64,000 nucleotides of DNA from the NCBI RefSeq assembly GCF_041890415.1, contig NZ_CP169056.1, positions 1,178,001 through 1,242,000 of the forward strand, in the 5' to 3' direction. Shown one piece after another: positions 46,833 to 56,500 of this stretch. Origin of the DNA: Pseudoxanthomonas koreensis_A. Lineage in GTDB: Bacteria; Pseudomonadota; Gammaproteobacteria; Xanthomonadales; Xanthomonadaceae. Under the pieces are notes generated by a model that worked only from the letters and a program-made list of their open reading frames with translations, did not search any database and was not told the origin of the DNA. How positions within the stretch are numbered: the first letter of the stretch is position 1; the number at the start of each line of letters is the position of its first letter. The position numbers were made by a program, and so were the translations under genes.

Positions 46833-47326
46833 GCACGGTGACGCGCCTGCTGGTGGTGTGCCTGGGCAACATCTGCCGCTCGCCCATGGCCGAAGGCGCA
46901 TTGCGCGCACGGATCGAGGCCTCGCCGCTGGCGGGCAGGGTGCAGGTGGACTCGGCCGGCACCGGGGGCTGGCACGCCGGGCAGCCGCCGGACCGGCGCG
47001 CGATCGCCTGCGCCGGCCGCCACGGGGTGGATATCGGCGGCCTGCGCGCGCGCCAGCTGCGTGGCCAGGATTTCCATGATTTCGACTGGCTGCTGTGCGC
47101 CGACGCCGACAACCTGCACAACGTGCGCCGGCTGGCACCCGACGGCCTGGCCGGGCGCGCGGCGCTGCTGCTGGAGTGGACCGGAACCGCCGGCGGCGAC
47201 GTGACCGAGGTGCCCGATCCGTACTACGGCGGGCAGGAGGATTTCGAGCACGTCTGGGGCCTGGTCGATGCCGCCGCGCAGGCCGCGGTCACCCGGTTGC
47301 TGCAGCCGTCCCGCGCTCCGGCATAA
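46829..47326 (+). CDS. Low-molecular-weight protein tyrosine phosphatase
   Basis: A 165-residue phosphatase. The active-site loop CLGNICR (C11 nucleophile to R17) and the general acid D130 in 'DPYYGG' are intact, so it should be active on phosphotyrosine. Family members include Wzb/Etp, which act on polysaccharide-export tyrosine kinases, but no wza/wzc-type gene is near, so that role is not supported. It overlaps kdsB by 4 bases and precedes the NHL-repeat gene by 8 bases. Confidence 0.93.
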   Translation: MSTVTRLLVVCLGNICRSPMAEGALRARIEASPLAGRVQVDSAGTGGWHAGQPPDRRAIACAGRHGVDIGGLRARQLRGQDFHDFDWLLCADADNLHNVRRLAPDGLAGRAALLLEWTGTAGGDVTEVPDPYYGGQEDFEHVWGLVDAAAQAAVTRLLQPSRAPA

Positions 47327-47334
47327 TCGGACCC

Positions 47335-48750
47335 ATGAGTACCGCCACCCTGCAGGAATTGCCCGCCGGCCTGAACTGGCTGAACGCGTCCCAGGCGCAG
47401 CTCCACGAGTTGCGGGGGCGGCCTGTCGCGCTGGCCTTCGTGAACGCCGCTTCGGCCTGGTGCGCGCAGCGCCTGGCCGAGCTGGCGCTGTGGCAGGCAC
47501 GCAACCCGGGCAGGGTGCAGGTGCTGGTGGTCCAGGTGCCGCGCTTCGACAGCGAGCGCCAGCCGCAGCGCTCGCTCAAGCTGCTGCGCCGGCTGGGGCT
47601 TACATTCCCGGTGCTGCTGGACGCGGACTGGGTGGCCTGGCAGCGCTACGGCATCGAATCGTGGCCCACGGTGCTGCTGATCGACGCCGATGGCTGCGAG
47701 CGCGAGCGCATCGTCGGCCTGGGTGGCGAACTGGAGCGTGCGCTCACCACCCTGTGCGAAGACCTGCCGCCACCGCAGGATGACGACGGCCCGGTGGCCG
47801 AAACCCATCCGGAACCGCGCCTGGCGTTGCGCTTTCCCTCGGCGGTGGTGGCAACGCCCGATCGCCTGTACGTGGCCGACAGCGGCCATCACCGCATTCT
47901 CGAGTGCAATCACGCCGGGCGCGTCCTGCACCAGTACGGGCTGGGCACGGCCGATTTCATCGATGGCCCGGACGGCCAGGCCGCGTTCCAGCGCCCGCAG
48001 GGCCTAGCCCTGGAGCGCGAGTACCTGTACGTGGCCGACACCGGCAACCACGCGCTGCGCCGGATCCACCTGGGCACCCGCGTGGTCGACACGCTGTGCG
48101 GCAACGGCCGCGCCGGCGATCCGGCGGAAGTGCCGGGGGCCACGTCCGACAAGAGCCCGCTGAACCGCCCGCTGGGCCTGGCGGTGGCCGGCAACCAGGT
48201 GTACGTGGCCTGCGCCGGCGACAACCGCATCTGGAGCTACGACCTGGGCCGCAGCGAGCTGCACCTGCGCGCCGGCACCGGGCAACTGGACCTGCGCGAT
48301 GGCAACGCCCGCAGCATGGCCGCCTTCGCCCAGCCCTGTGCCCTGGCCGCCGTGCAGCAGCAGTTGTACGTGTGCGACGCGCTGGGCTCGGCGGTGCGCT
48401 CGCTGCAACTGCGCAGCGACCTTGTGCAGACCCTGGTGGGGCAGGGTCTGTGGGACCACGGCGATGCCGACGGCCCGCGCGCCAGTGCCCGCCTGCAGCA
48501 CCCGCAGGGCATCGCCCTGAGTGCCGACGCACCGCTGCTGTGGATCGCCGACAGCGGCAACGGCAGCCTGCGCACCCTGCGCCTGGGTGGCGGCGACCTG
48601 GCAACCGTGAACCTGCCGCGGCGCCTGCACGGGCCCACCGGGCTGTCGGTGGCGGCCGGTGCGGTGTGGATCGCCGAGACCGATGCCCACGGCATCCTGC
48701 GCTACGACATCGCCAGCGGCGAACTGAGCGATGTGACCATCGGCGAATGA
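47335..48750 (+). CDS. NHL-repeat protein with thioredoxin-like N-terminus (NHLRC2-like)
   Basis: A 471-residue protein with no signal peptide. Residues about 1-150 have a thioredoxin-like fold ('PVALAFVNAASAWCAQRLAELALW', 'GIESWPTVLLIDADG'), but the CxxC site is reduced to a single cysteine (C43 in WCAQR). From about residue 165, repeated 'YVADSGHHRI', 'YVADTGNHALRRI', 'IADSGNGSLRTL' blocks form an NHL beta-propeller of five or six blades. The order matches NHLRC2. Function in bacteria is unknown; a scaffold or binding role is more likely than redox catalysis. It overlaps uvrC by ATGA. Confidence 0.8.
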   Translation: MSTATLQELPAGLNWLNASQAQLHELRGRPVALAFVNAASAWCAQRLAELALWQARNPGRVQVLVVQVPRFDSERQPQRSLKLLRRLGLTFPVLLDADWVAWQRYGIESWPTVLLIDADGCERERIVGLGGELERALTTLCEDLPPPQDDDGPVAETHPEPRLALRFPSAVVATPDRLYVADSGHHRILECNHAGRVLHQYGLGTADFIDGPDGQAAFQRPQGLALEREYLYVADTGNHALRRIHLGTRVVDTLCGNGRAGDPAEVPGATSDKSPLNRPLGLAVAGNQVYVACAGDNRIWSYDLGRSELHLRAGTGQLDLRDGNARSMAAFAQPCALAAVQQQLYVCDALGSAVRSLQLRSDLVQTLVGQGLWDHGDADGPRASARLQHPQGIALSADAPLLWIADSGNGSLRTLRLGGGDLATVNLPRRLHGPTGLSVAAGAVWIAETDAHGILRYDIASGELSDVTIGE

Positions 48751-50624
48751 CGGTGGGGGCGGTGCCGCAATTCGATGGCAAGGCATTCGCCGCGCAACTG
48801 AGTACCGCGCCGGGCGTCTACCGCATGTACGCGGCCGATGGCGGCCTGCTGTACGTGGGCAAGGCCGGCGCGCTGAAGCGGCGCGTGGCCAGCTACTTCA
48901 ACAGCGCGCCCAAGACCGCACGCACGCACGCCATGGTGGCGCAGATCGCGCGCATGGAGGTCACGGTCACCCGCACCGAGGCCGAGGCGCTGCTGCTGGA
49001 AAACCAGCTGATCAAGTCGCTGGCGCCGCGCTACAACGTCGCCCTGCGCGACGACAAGAGTTATCCCTACGTCCTGCTGACCCAGGAAGCCTGGCCGCGG
49101 CTGGCGTTCCACCGTGGCCCGCGCTCGGTGCCGGGGCGCTATTTCGGCCCGTATGCCAGCGCTGGCGCGGTGCGCGAGACGATGGACCTGATGTTCAAGC
49201 TGTTCCGCCTGCGCAGCTGCGAGGACAGCGTGTTCCGCAACCGCAGCCGCCCATGCCTGCAATACCAGATCGGGCGCTGCAGCGCGCCGTGCGTGGAGCT
49301 GGTGGACGCCGCCGAGTACGCCGCGTCGGTGCGCCGCGCCAGCATGTTCCTGGAAGGGCGCAGCGACGAACTGGGCGAAGAGCTGGCCGCGGCGATGGAA
49401 GCGGCCAGTGCCGCGCTGGAGTTCGAGCAGGCCGCGCGCCTGCGCGACCTGCTGGCCACCCTGCGCGGGGTGCAGGCGCGCCAGTACGTGGACGGCCACG
49501 CGGCCAACCTCGACGTGCTGGCGTGTGCCATGCAGGGCAGCACCGCCTGCGTGCTGCTGCTGGCGTTCCGCGACGGCCGCAACCTCGGCACCCGTGCGTT
49601 CTTCCCGCGCACCAATGGCGAGGAGAGCGCCGAGGAAGTGCTGGGCGCGTTCGTGTCGCAGTACTACGCCGAGCAGCCGGCACCGGCCGAGATCGTGCTG
49701 GACCGTGCGATTCCGGATGCGGACCTGATCGAGCTGGCCCTGGCCGAGGCGGCCGGGCGCAAGATCGCGCTGAAATCCAGCGTCCGCGGCGAACGCGCCG
49801 GCTACCTGGACCTGGCCCGGCGCAACGCGCAGATCGCGCTGGCCACGGAACTGGGCAGCCGCGGCGCGCAGCAGGCCCGCAGCGAATCGCTGCGTGAACT
49901 GCTGGGCCTGGCCGAACCGCCGGCGCGGATCGAGTGCTTCGACATCAGCCACACACTGGGGGAGGCCACGGTCGCGTCCTGCGTGGTGTTCGACCCGGCC
50001 GGCCCGGTCCGCAACCAGTACCGCCGCTACAACATCACCGGGGTCGACCCGGGCGACGATTACGCGGCCATGCGCCAGGCCGTGGAGCGGCGTTTCCGTC
50101 GCGCGCTGGAAGCCGAGGCTGCAGGGCAGGCGGCCAATGCGGTGCTGCCGGACGTGCTGCTGATCGACGGCGGCGCGGGCCAGCTTGCGCAAGCACGCGA
50201 GGCGCTGGCCGACCTGGGCGTGGAAGGCGTGCTGCTGGTTGGCGTATCCAAGGGTGAGGCACGTCGCCCCGGCGAGGAAACCCTGGTCATGGCCGACGGC
50301 CGCCAGGTGCGTCCCGGTCCGGCGTCACTGGGGCTGCAGTTCATCCAGCAAGTGCGGGATGAAGCGCACCGGTTTGCCATCACCGGCCACCGCGGGCGCC
50401 GGCAGAAGGCGCGCACCACCAGCAGGCTGGAGGACATCCCCGGCATCGGCCCGCGCCGGCGTGGCGCGTTGCTGCGTCATTTCGGCGGCCTGGCCGGGCT
50501 CAAGGCCGCCGGCGAGGAGGAGATTGCACGGGTGGAAGGCATCAACGCCGCACTTGCCGCGCGCATCTACGCTACCCTGCACGGACTCGTTCCCCCCGGG
50601 CCGACCGATCCGCAGAACCGATGA
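48747..50624 (+). CDS. uvrC: Excinuclease ABC subunit C
   Basis: UvrC (625 residues) makes both incisions in nucleotide excision repair. The N-terminal GIY-YIG domain is visible ('GVYRMYAADGGLLYVGKAGALKRRVASYF'), as are a Cys-containing motif ('CLQYQIGRCSAPCVE'), the UVR segment ('ALEFEQAARLRDLLATLR'), the RNase H-like second nuclease ('RIECFDISHTLGEATVASCVVF', 'DVLLIDGGAGQL') and C-terminal tandem HhH motifs ('IPGIGPRRRGALLRHFGGL'). Start ATG 48747 overlaps the preceding stop; pgsA overlaps its own stop by ATGA. In E. coli and Xanthomonas pgsA likewise follows uvrC. Confidence 0.97.
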   Translation: MTVGAVPQFDGKAFAAQLSTAPGVYRMYAADGGLLYVGKAGALKRRVASYFNSAPKTARTHAMVAQIARMEVTVTRTEAEALLLENQLIKSLAPRYNVALRDDKSYPYVLLTQEAWPRLAFHRGPRSVPGRYFGPYASAGAVRETMDLMFKLFRLRSCEDSVFRNRSRPCLQYQIGRCSAPCVELVDAAEYAASVRRASMFLEGRSDELGEELAAAMEAASAALEFEQAARLRDLLATLRGVQARQYVDGHAANLDVLACAMQGSTACVLLLAFRDGRNLGTRAFFPRTNGEESAEEVLGAFVSQYYAEQPAPAEIVLDRAIPDADLIELALAEAAGRKIALKSSVRGERAGYLDLARRNAQIALATELGSRGAQQARSESLRELLGLAEPPARIECFDISHTLGEATVASCVVFDPAGPVRNQYRRYNITGVDPGDDYAAMRQAVERRFRRALEAEAAGQAANAVLPDVLLIDGGAGQLAQAREALADLGVEGVLLVGVSKGEARRPGEETLVMADGRQVRPGPASLGLQFIQQVRDEAHRFAITGHRGRRQKARTTSRLEDIPGIGPRRRGALLRHFGGLAGLKAAGEEEIARVEGINAALAARIYATLHGLVPPGPTDPQNR

Positions 50625-51280
50625 AGTTGACCATCCCCACATGGCTGACCCTGCTGCGGATCGTGATGATTCCGGTACTGGTGCTGGTGTTCTACCTGCC
50701 CTATCGCTGGACGAATTTTGCCGCTGCAGGCGTGTTCATCCTGGCGGCCCTGACCGACTGGCTGGATGGCTGGGTGGCACGCCGCTACCGGCAGCACTCC
50801 GCCTTCGGCGCGTTCCTGGACCCGGTGGCCGACAAGCTGATGGTGGCCGTGGCCCTGTTCCTGATCGTGCAGGGGCACCCGACGCCGTGGATGGCGTTCT
50901 GGGCGGCGGTGATCGTGGGCCGCGAGATCGCGGTGTCGGCATTGCGCGAATGGATGGCCGAACTGGGCCAGCGTGCCACGGTCAAGGTGGCCGTCATCGG
51001 CAAGGTCAAGACCACCGCGCAGATGGTGGCGGTGGCGTGCCTGCTGTACTCGATCAACCCCCGGCGGATCGCCGACGGTGTGTTGCCGTCGCGGCCGGGT
51101 GCCGACATCTGGATGGGCGAGGTGCTGTTCCACCTGGGCGACTGGCTGCTGGCAGGGGCCGCGCTGCTGACCCTGTGGTCGGGCATCCAGTACCTGCACG
51201 CCGCCTGGCCTGCGCTGAGCGCGCAGGAGCGGGCAGTGACCTCCGCCCGCGGGGGCAGAAAAGTTCGCCGGACTGGTTGA
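50621..51280 (+). CDS. pgsA: CDP-diacylglycerol--glycerol-3-phosphate 3-phosphatidyltransferase
   Basis: PgsA (219 residues) makes phosphatidylglycerophosphate for phosphatidylglycerol and cardiolipin. The CDP-alcohol phosphatidyltransferase motif D-x2-D-G-x2-A-R-x8-G-x3-D-x3-D starts at D46 ('DWLDGWVARRYRQHSAFGAF' then LDPVADK) and is complete. Several membrane helices are visible. The protein is slightly longer than usual, with an additional segment near 'SINPRRIADGVLPSRPG' and a basic tail. Its TGA stop lies inside the TTGACA -35 box of the tRNA-Gly promoter. Confidence 0.95.
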   Translation: MKLTIPTWLTLLRIVMIPVLVLVFYLPYRWTNFAAAGVFILAALTDWLDGWVARRYRQHSAFGAFLDPVADKLMVAVALFLIVQGHPTPWMAFWAAVIVGREIAVSALREWMAELGQRATVKVAVIGKVKTTAQMVAVACLLYSINPRRIADGVLPSRPGADIWMGEVLFHLGDWLLAGAALLTLWSGIQYLHAAWPALSAQERAVTSARGGRKVRRTG

Positions 51281-51304
51281 CAGTCCTCGCCGAACATCTA
51301 AAAT
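51277..51304 (+). promoter_or_regulatory. Promoter of tRNA-Gly
   Basis: Perfect -35 TTGACA, 16-base spacer, TAAAAT (-10). The -35 overlaps the last codon of pgsA. The tRNA begins 13 bases after the -10. Confidence 0.85.
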
Positions 51305-51316
51305 GCGCATCTCCAC

Positions 51317-51392
<76 letters not shown>

Positions 51393-51401
51393 GATCCGGA
51401 A

Positions 51402-51433
51402 AAACCCGCAGGCGCAGGCCTGCGGGTTTTTTG
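51402..51433 (+). terminator. Intrinsic terminator of tRNA-Gly
   Basis: Perfect 12-bp stem AAACCCGCAGGC/GCCTGCGGGTTT with loop GCAG, followed by more T residues; a strong terminator. Confidence 0.92.
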
Positions 51434-51453
51434 TTGCCGCCAGGACCGGGATT

Positions 51454-51479
51454 TGTAGGAGCCGGTTTTGCCGGCGACC
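51454..51479 (+). repeat. REP-like element, copy 5
   Basis: TGTAGGAGCCGG followed by TTTTGCCGGCGACC. It is apparently unpaired; only a very degenerate inverted match follows near 51490-51505. Confidence 0.7.
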
Positions 51480-51803
51480 GCGGCCTCCTTCCTGGCTCCC
51501 CGCGCCGCCGCCGCCCTCCGGAATGGATGCTGGTATTCCGAACCACAATCAGGGTTTTCTGATGCCGTGCCGCGTTTGATCCGGTAACTTCACCCTTGGC
51601 CGGGTCGAGCGGCACGCGGATTCCGGCACCGGGGGATGGGAGGCCAGGTTCCGCACACGCCCCGGCTTGGCGTTGGCGGGGGAGCGCCCGGTCCGCTGGC
51701 GATTTGCTGCCGGGCGCTGGTAGCGGATCAGTGGCACGCTCCACGGCTGTGAGTGGTTCCGGTCCGATGGCCGGAACGTCAGGGGCATTCAAGGACAGAA
51801 CCA

Positions 51804-53522
51804 ATGCAACATGGACGTGCGATGGCGCGGGCGCGCCTGCGGGATGGATGCTGGTTGGCGTTCCTCATGCTGTGCACCGCGGCTGTCCCGGCCCTGGCCC
51901 AGGAGCCGGACCTGGCCAGCCAGGAAGCGTTGCGCCAGCAGCAGCGCGAGCGTGCACTGCGCGAACGCGAGGAGGCGCGCGCCGATGTGCGCCTGGGGCG
52001 GCAGGCCGAGGCCACGGTGCGCCTGCCTGCAGACGAAGCCCCCTGTTTCCCGATCCAGCGCATCGTCCTGGACGGCGAGGGCGCGGACCGGTTCGCATGG
52101 GCGTTGCACGCGGCCGATCCGGCCGACGATCCGGCCACGGGGCGCTGCCTGGGCACCGAAGGGGTCGGCATCGTGATGCGTCGCGTGCAGAACGCGATCA
52201 TCGCCCGCGGCTTCGTCACCACCCGGGTACTGGCCGCGCCGCAGGATCTCAAGTCCGGAACCCTCACCCTGACCGTGGTCGCCGGGCGCGTCGGCTCGGT
52301 GCGCCTGGACGGCGACGGCGCACCACGCGCCGGGGTTCGCAATGCGGTCGCGGCACGCCCGGGCAACCTGCTCAACCTGCGCGACATCGAGCAGTCGCTC
52401 GAGAACTTCCAGCGCGTGCCTGGAGTGGCGGCAGACGTGCGCATCGTGCCCGGGGAGGATGCCCAGGCAGGTCCCGGCGTGAGCGACCTGCTGATCGACT
52501 GGGCGCCACGGCGGCGTGTGCGTACCCATCTGTCGCTGGACGATGCCGGCAGCCAGGCCACCGGCAGGCTGCAGGCCGGTGCGACCCTGTCGCTGGACAA
52601 TGGATTGCGGCTCAACGACCTGTTCTACGTCAGCCTGGGGCGTGGCGTGTTCAATGGCCACGGCAAGGAAACCTCGAACTGGACCGCGCACTACGACGTG
52701 CCGTACGGCTACTGGCTGTTCGGCATCACCGCCGGCGGTTACGAGTACGGGCAGACGGTGCCCGGTGCTTTCCAGACCTACATGTACCGCGGTGCCAGCC
52801 GCAATTCCGAGCTGCGGATCTCGCGCCTGCTGCGCCGGAATGCCAGCAGCAAGACCGGTGCCTACGCGCGGGGCTGGCGGCGCTCGTCCAGCAACTTCAT
52901 CGACGATGTCGAGGTGGAAGTCCAGCGCCGGCGCATGGCCGGCTGGGAACTGGGCCTGACCCATCGCCAGTTCCTGGGCACGGCCACGCTCGATGCGAGC
53001 CTGGCCTGGCGCCAGGGAACCGGAGCGTTCGCCGCACTGGCCGCACCGGAGGAACTGTTCGGCGAGGGCACCTCGCGTGGGCGCGTGGTCCTGGCCGATG
53101 CGCAGGTCAGCATTCCGTTCCAGGCTGGCGACCGGCGCCTGCGCTACACCGGCGCCATGCGGACCCAGTGGAACCGCACGCCGCTGGTGCCGCAGGACCG
53201 CTTCTCGGTCGGCGGCCGCTACACCGTGCGCGGCTTCGATGGCGAGGTCGCGTTGACGGGCGATCGGGGCTGGCTGTTGCGCAACGAGCTGGGCATGGCC
53301 TGCGGCCGCGGCATGGAGATGTACCTGGCCCTCGATGGCGGCTGGGTCGGTGGCAGGTCGGCGCATGGGCTGCCGGGCCGGCACCTGGCCGGTACCGCGC
53401 TGGGCCTGCGCGGCGGCTGGCGCGGCATGTACTGGGATGGATTCATCGGCACCGCGCTGGACACGCCGAAGGGCATGTCCGCCGACACCACCCTGGGCTT
53501 CAGCCTGGGCTGGTCGCACTGA
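51804..53522 (+). CDS. TpsB outer-membrane transporter (ShlB/FhaC/HecB/CdiB family)
   Basis: A 572-residue protein with a signal peptide (cleaved near ALA-QEP, residue 32), then a Gln/Arg/Glu-rich helix and linker (residues 33-70). POTRA domains span about 75-200 ('CFPIQRIVLDGEG' and 'SGTLTLTVVAGRVGSVRLDGDG'), and a C-terminal beta-barrel of the ShlB type follows, with the conserved lumen motif VRGF at 475-478 and an aromatic-free GWSH end. This pore translocates its TpsA partner across the outer membrane. ATG 51804 has AAGGA 8 bases upstream and gives a proper signal peptide. The TpsA gene follows by 36 bases in the same direction, the B-A order of E. coli-type cdi loci. Confidence 0.92.
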   Translation: MQHGRAMARARLRDGCWLAFLMLCTAAVPALAQEPDLASQEALRQQQRERALREREEARADVRLGRQAEATVRLPADEAPCFPIQRIVLDGEGADRFAWALHAADPADDPATGRCLGTEGVGIVMRRVQNAIIARGFVTTRVLAAPQDLKSGTLTLTVVAGRVGSVRLDGDGAPRAGVRNAVAARPGNLLNLRDIEQSLENFQRVPGVAADVRIVPGEDAQAGPGVSDLLIDWAPRRRVRTHLSLDDAGSQATGRLQAGATLSLDNGLRLNDLFYVSLGRGVFNGHGKETSNWTAHYDVPYGYWLFGITAGGYEYGQTVPGAFQTYMYRGASRNSELRISRLLRRNASSKTGAYARGWRRSSSNFIDDVEVEVQRRRMAGWELGLTHRQFLGTATLDASLAWRQGTGAFAALAAPEELFGEGTSRGRVVLADAQVSIPFQAGDRRLRYTGAMRTQWNRTPLVPQDRFSVGGRYTVRGFDGEVALTGDRGWLLRNELGMACGRGMEMYLALDGGWVGGRSAHGLPGRHLAGTALGLRGGWRGMYWDGFIGTALDTPKGMSADTTLGFSLGWSH

Positions 53523-53558
53523 CGTTGGCGTCACCGTGATCGAGAAGGAGCGAGATCA

Positions 53559-56500
53559 ATGAACCGCATCTACCGGCTGGTCTTCAATCGTGCCCTGCGC
53601 GTGTGGCAGGTTGCCTCTGAACTGGTGAGTGGCCCGCAGGCCGGCGGCAAGTGCGGTGGCGCATCCTCGACGGCGGTGTTGCGGCCGGTGAGTTTCGCGC
53701 TGTGGCTCGCCTTGGGTTGGGTGACGGTGATGCCCGCGCACGCCCAGCAGGGCCGGATCATCGCCGATCCGCGCGCGCCCAGGGACGAGCGCCCCACGGT
53801 GCTGGAGACGCCCAACGGCCTGCCCCAGGTCAACATCCGCACCCCCTCGCGCGATGGCGTCTCGCGCAACGTGTACAGCCAGTTCGACGTCGGCCAGTCC
53901 GGCGTGATCCTCAACAACTCGCGTACCGACACCCAGACCGAGTTGGCGGGCTGGATCGGCGGCAACCCGTGGCTTGCCACCGGGCCTGCGCGGGTCATCC
54001 TCAACGAGGTCAATTCCAGCGATCCCAGCCGGCTGCATGGCTACGTGGAGGTGGCCGGCCAGCGTGCCGAGGTGGTGATCGCCAATCCGGCCGGCATCCA
54101 GGTCGATGGCGGCGGGTTCATCAATGCAAGCCGGGTCACCCTGACCACGGGCACGCCGGTGATGAAGGGCGGCGCGCTGGATGGTTACCGGGTGGAGCGC
54201 GGTGGGATCGTGGTGGAGGGCGGCGGTCTGGATGCCAGGCAGGCCGACTACACCGACCTGATCGCCCGCTCGCTGCAGGTCAATGCAGGGATCTGGGCCG
54301 AGCATCTGCAGGCCAGCCTGGGCAGCAATACGGTGCGTGCCGACCACGGCGAGGTCGCGCCGCTGGCCGGTGGAACGGGAGCCCCGCCGACGTTTGCGCT
54401 GGACGTCGGCGCACTCGGCGGCATGTACGCCAACAAGATCTGGCTGGTCGGCAACGAGCACGGCGTTGGCGTGCGCAATGCCGGGCAGATCGGTGCGCAG
54501 GCCGGCGACCTGGTGGTCACCTTCGACGGCAGGCTGGAGAACACCGGGTCGATGCAGGCGCGCCACGATGTGCGCGTGGCCGCGGCCGGCGGCATGGCCA
54601 ACAGCGGCACGCTCAGCGCCGAGCAGGCGCTCGTGCTCGATGCCGGCGGCGCGCTGGACAACAGCGGTGGCACGCTCAGCGCGCAGCACCTCGAGATCGA
54701 TGCCAGCGCGCTGCGCAATCATGACGGGTCGATCGTCCAGACCGGTGGACACGGGCTGTCGCTGACCGCGGCGACCCTGGCCAACCGGGACGGTGGCCGC
54801 ATCGGGATTTCCGCCCCCGCCCCGCAGGATGGGGAGCCGGACGCGACTCCGCCGGAAAATCCCGTCGCTGACGCGGGCGACGATGCGCCGGGCAGTGATG
54901 AATCAGGCAGCGATGAACCAAACAGCGATGGCACCCCGGTCGCCGAAGGCCCGGGAACCGACGCCGCGCCGGAGGCGGCGCCCGGGTTCCTGAGGATCGC
55001 CGGACGCATCGACAACGACGGCGGCGCAATCCATGCAGGCGGCGGGATCGACCTGCGCGTGGACAGCGGCCTGGACAACACCGATGGACACCTGGGCGTT
55101 GATCATCTGGCCCTGGCCGGCGGCGCCCTGGACAACGCCGGCGGCCAGTTGCTGGTGGCCGGCGACATCGACCTGGCGCTGGAGCGCGTCGTCAACGACG
55201 GCGGACACCTGGAAGCCGGCGGCGTGCTCGATCTGGAGGTGGGCGAGCTGGCCAACCGCGGTGGCACCCTCGTGCAGCGCGGGCAGCAGGCGTCGGCGCT
55301 GCGGGTCGAGGGCAGCTTCGACAACACCGATGGCGTGGTGTTCACCGCTGCATCGGCATTCGAACTGCACAGCAGCGAACTGCTCAACGCGCGTGGCCGG
55401 ATCGAACATGGCGGCGATGCGGGGATGCATCTGCGCACCGGCCAGCTCACCGGGCAGGAGGGCGTGATTGCGACGGCCGGCTCGCTGGTGCTGGAAGCGG
55501 GCGAGGTCGACCACCGCGGCGCCACGCTCTCGGCCGCCGGGTTGCGCCTGGACGCGACAGGTTTCGACAACGATGGCGGGCTGGTGGCCAGCCGCGGCGA
55601 ACTGTCGATCCACACCGGTGCGCTTGGCAATGCGGCAGGCACCATCCAGCAATCCGGCGAAGGCGGCCTGGACATCCATGCCGACACGCTCGACGGCCAG
55701 GGCGGCATCCTGGCCAGCGACGGCGCACTGCAACTGCATGCCCGATCGGTGGACCTGCGCGACGGCACCACCCAGGCGCAGGCCATCGTGCTGGACACCG
55801 GGGAGCTGGTGACCGCCGGCGGCACGATGATCGCCCTGGGCGACGCTGCCCTCGAGATCACGGCCAGCGAGCGGATGGACAACAGCGGTGGCCATATCCA
55901 GGGCAACGGGGTCCTGCAACTGGATGCAGGCATCCTCCACAACCGCGATGGCCTCATCGCCGCGTCCGGGCCAGGCGACAGCCGCATCCACGTGGGCGGC
56001 TTGCTGGACAACACGCGCGGCGTCCTGGCCACGGGCGCAACGACGGATCTGCGGGCCGGTGAACTGGTCAACCGGGGCGGCGCCGTCCAGGCAGCGGGCC
56101 CGCTCGGCATCGTGGTGGGCGGGCCACTGGACAACAGTGGCTCCGGCTTCCTGGGCGCCAGCGGCGGCCTGCACCTGGAAGCACCTGCCGTCCTCAATAC
56201 GGGCGGCAGCATCGTCAACGCCAATTCGGGTGAGCTGGTCATCCTCACCGAGGTTCTGGAAGGTGCGTACGGGACGGTGACCAGCGCCGGTGGACTGGTC
56301 CTGGATGGCGAAACCGTCAACCTGTACAGCGGCAGCGTGGTGGCCGAGCAGATCAGCATCGACGCCGGCAGCCTGACCACCGCGTACGGCACGCTCAATG
56401 CCTTCGGCAGCGAGGCGTTGCGGCTCAACGTGCGTGGCGCCCTGGACAATACCCACGGCAGCATCGCCGGCAACGGGGCGCTGGACGTGGCGGCGCAGTC

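Larger units (their letters stand above)
51393..51803. other. Gene-free stretch between tRNA-Gly and the TpsB gene
   Basis: About 410 bases. It contains the tRNA-Gly terminator, a REP-like element, and small hairpins (51519-51540, 51548-51563, 51756-51777). I see no convincing sigma-70 promoter for the two-partner secretion genes and no ORF with coding character. Confidence 0.55.

Noticed and set aside
51454..51505. A third inverted REP pair after tRNA-Gly
   Set aside because: The second half (51490-51505) matches only GGGAGCC-type bases; too degenerate to call a partner.
51540..51800. Possible pseudogene remnant upstream of the TpsB gene
   Set aside because: Short frames exist on both strands, but none shows a motif, ribosome site or similarity to a known family.
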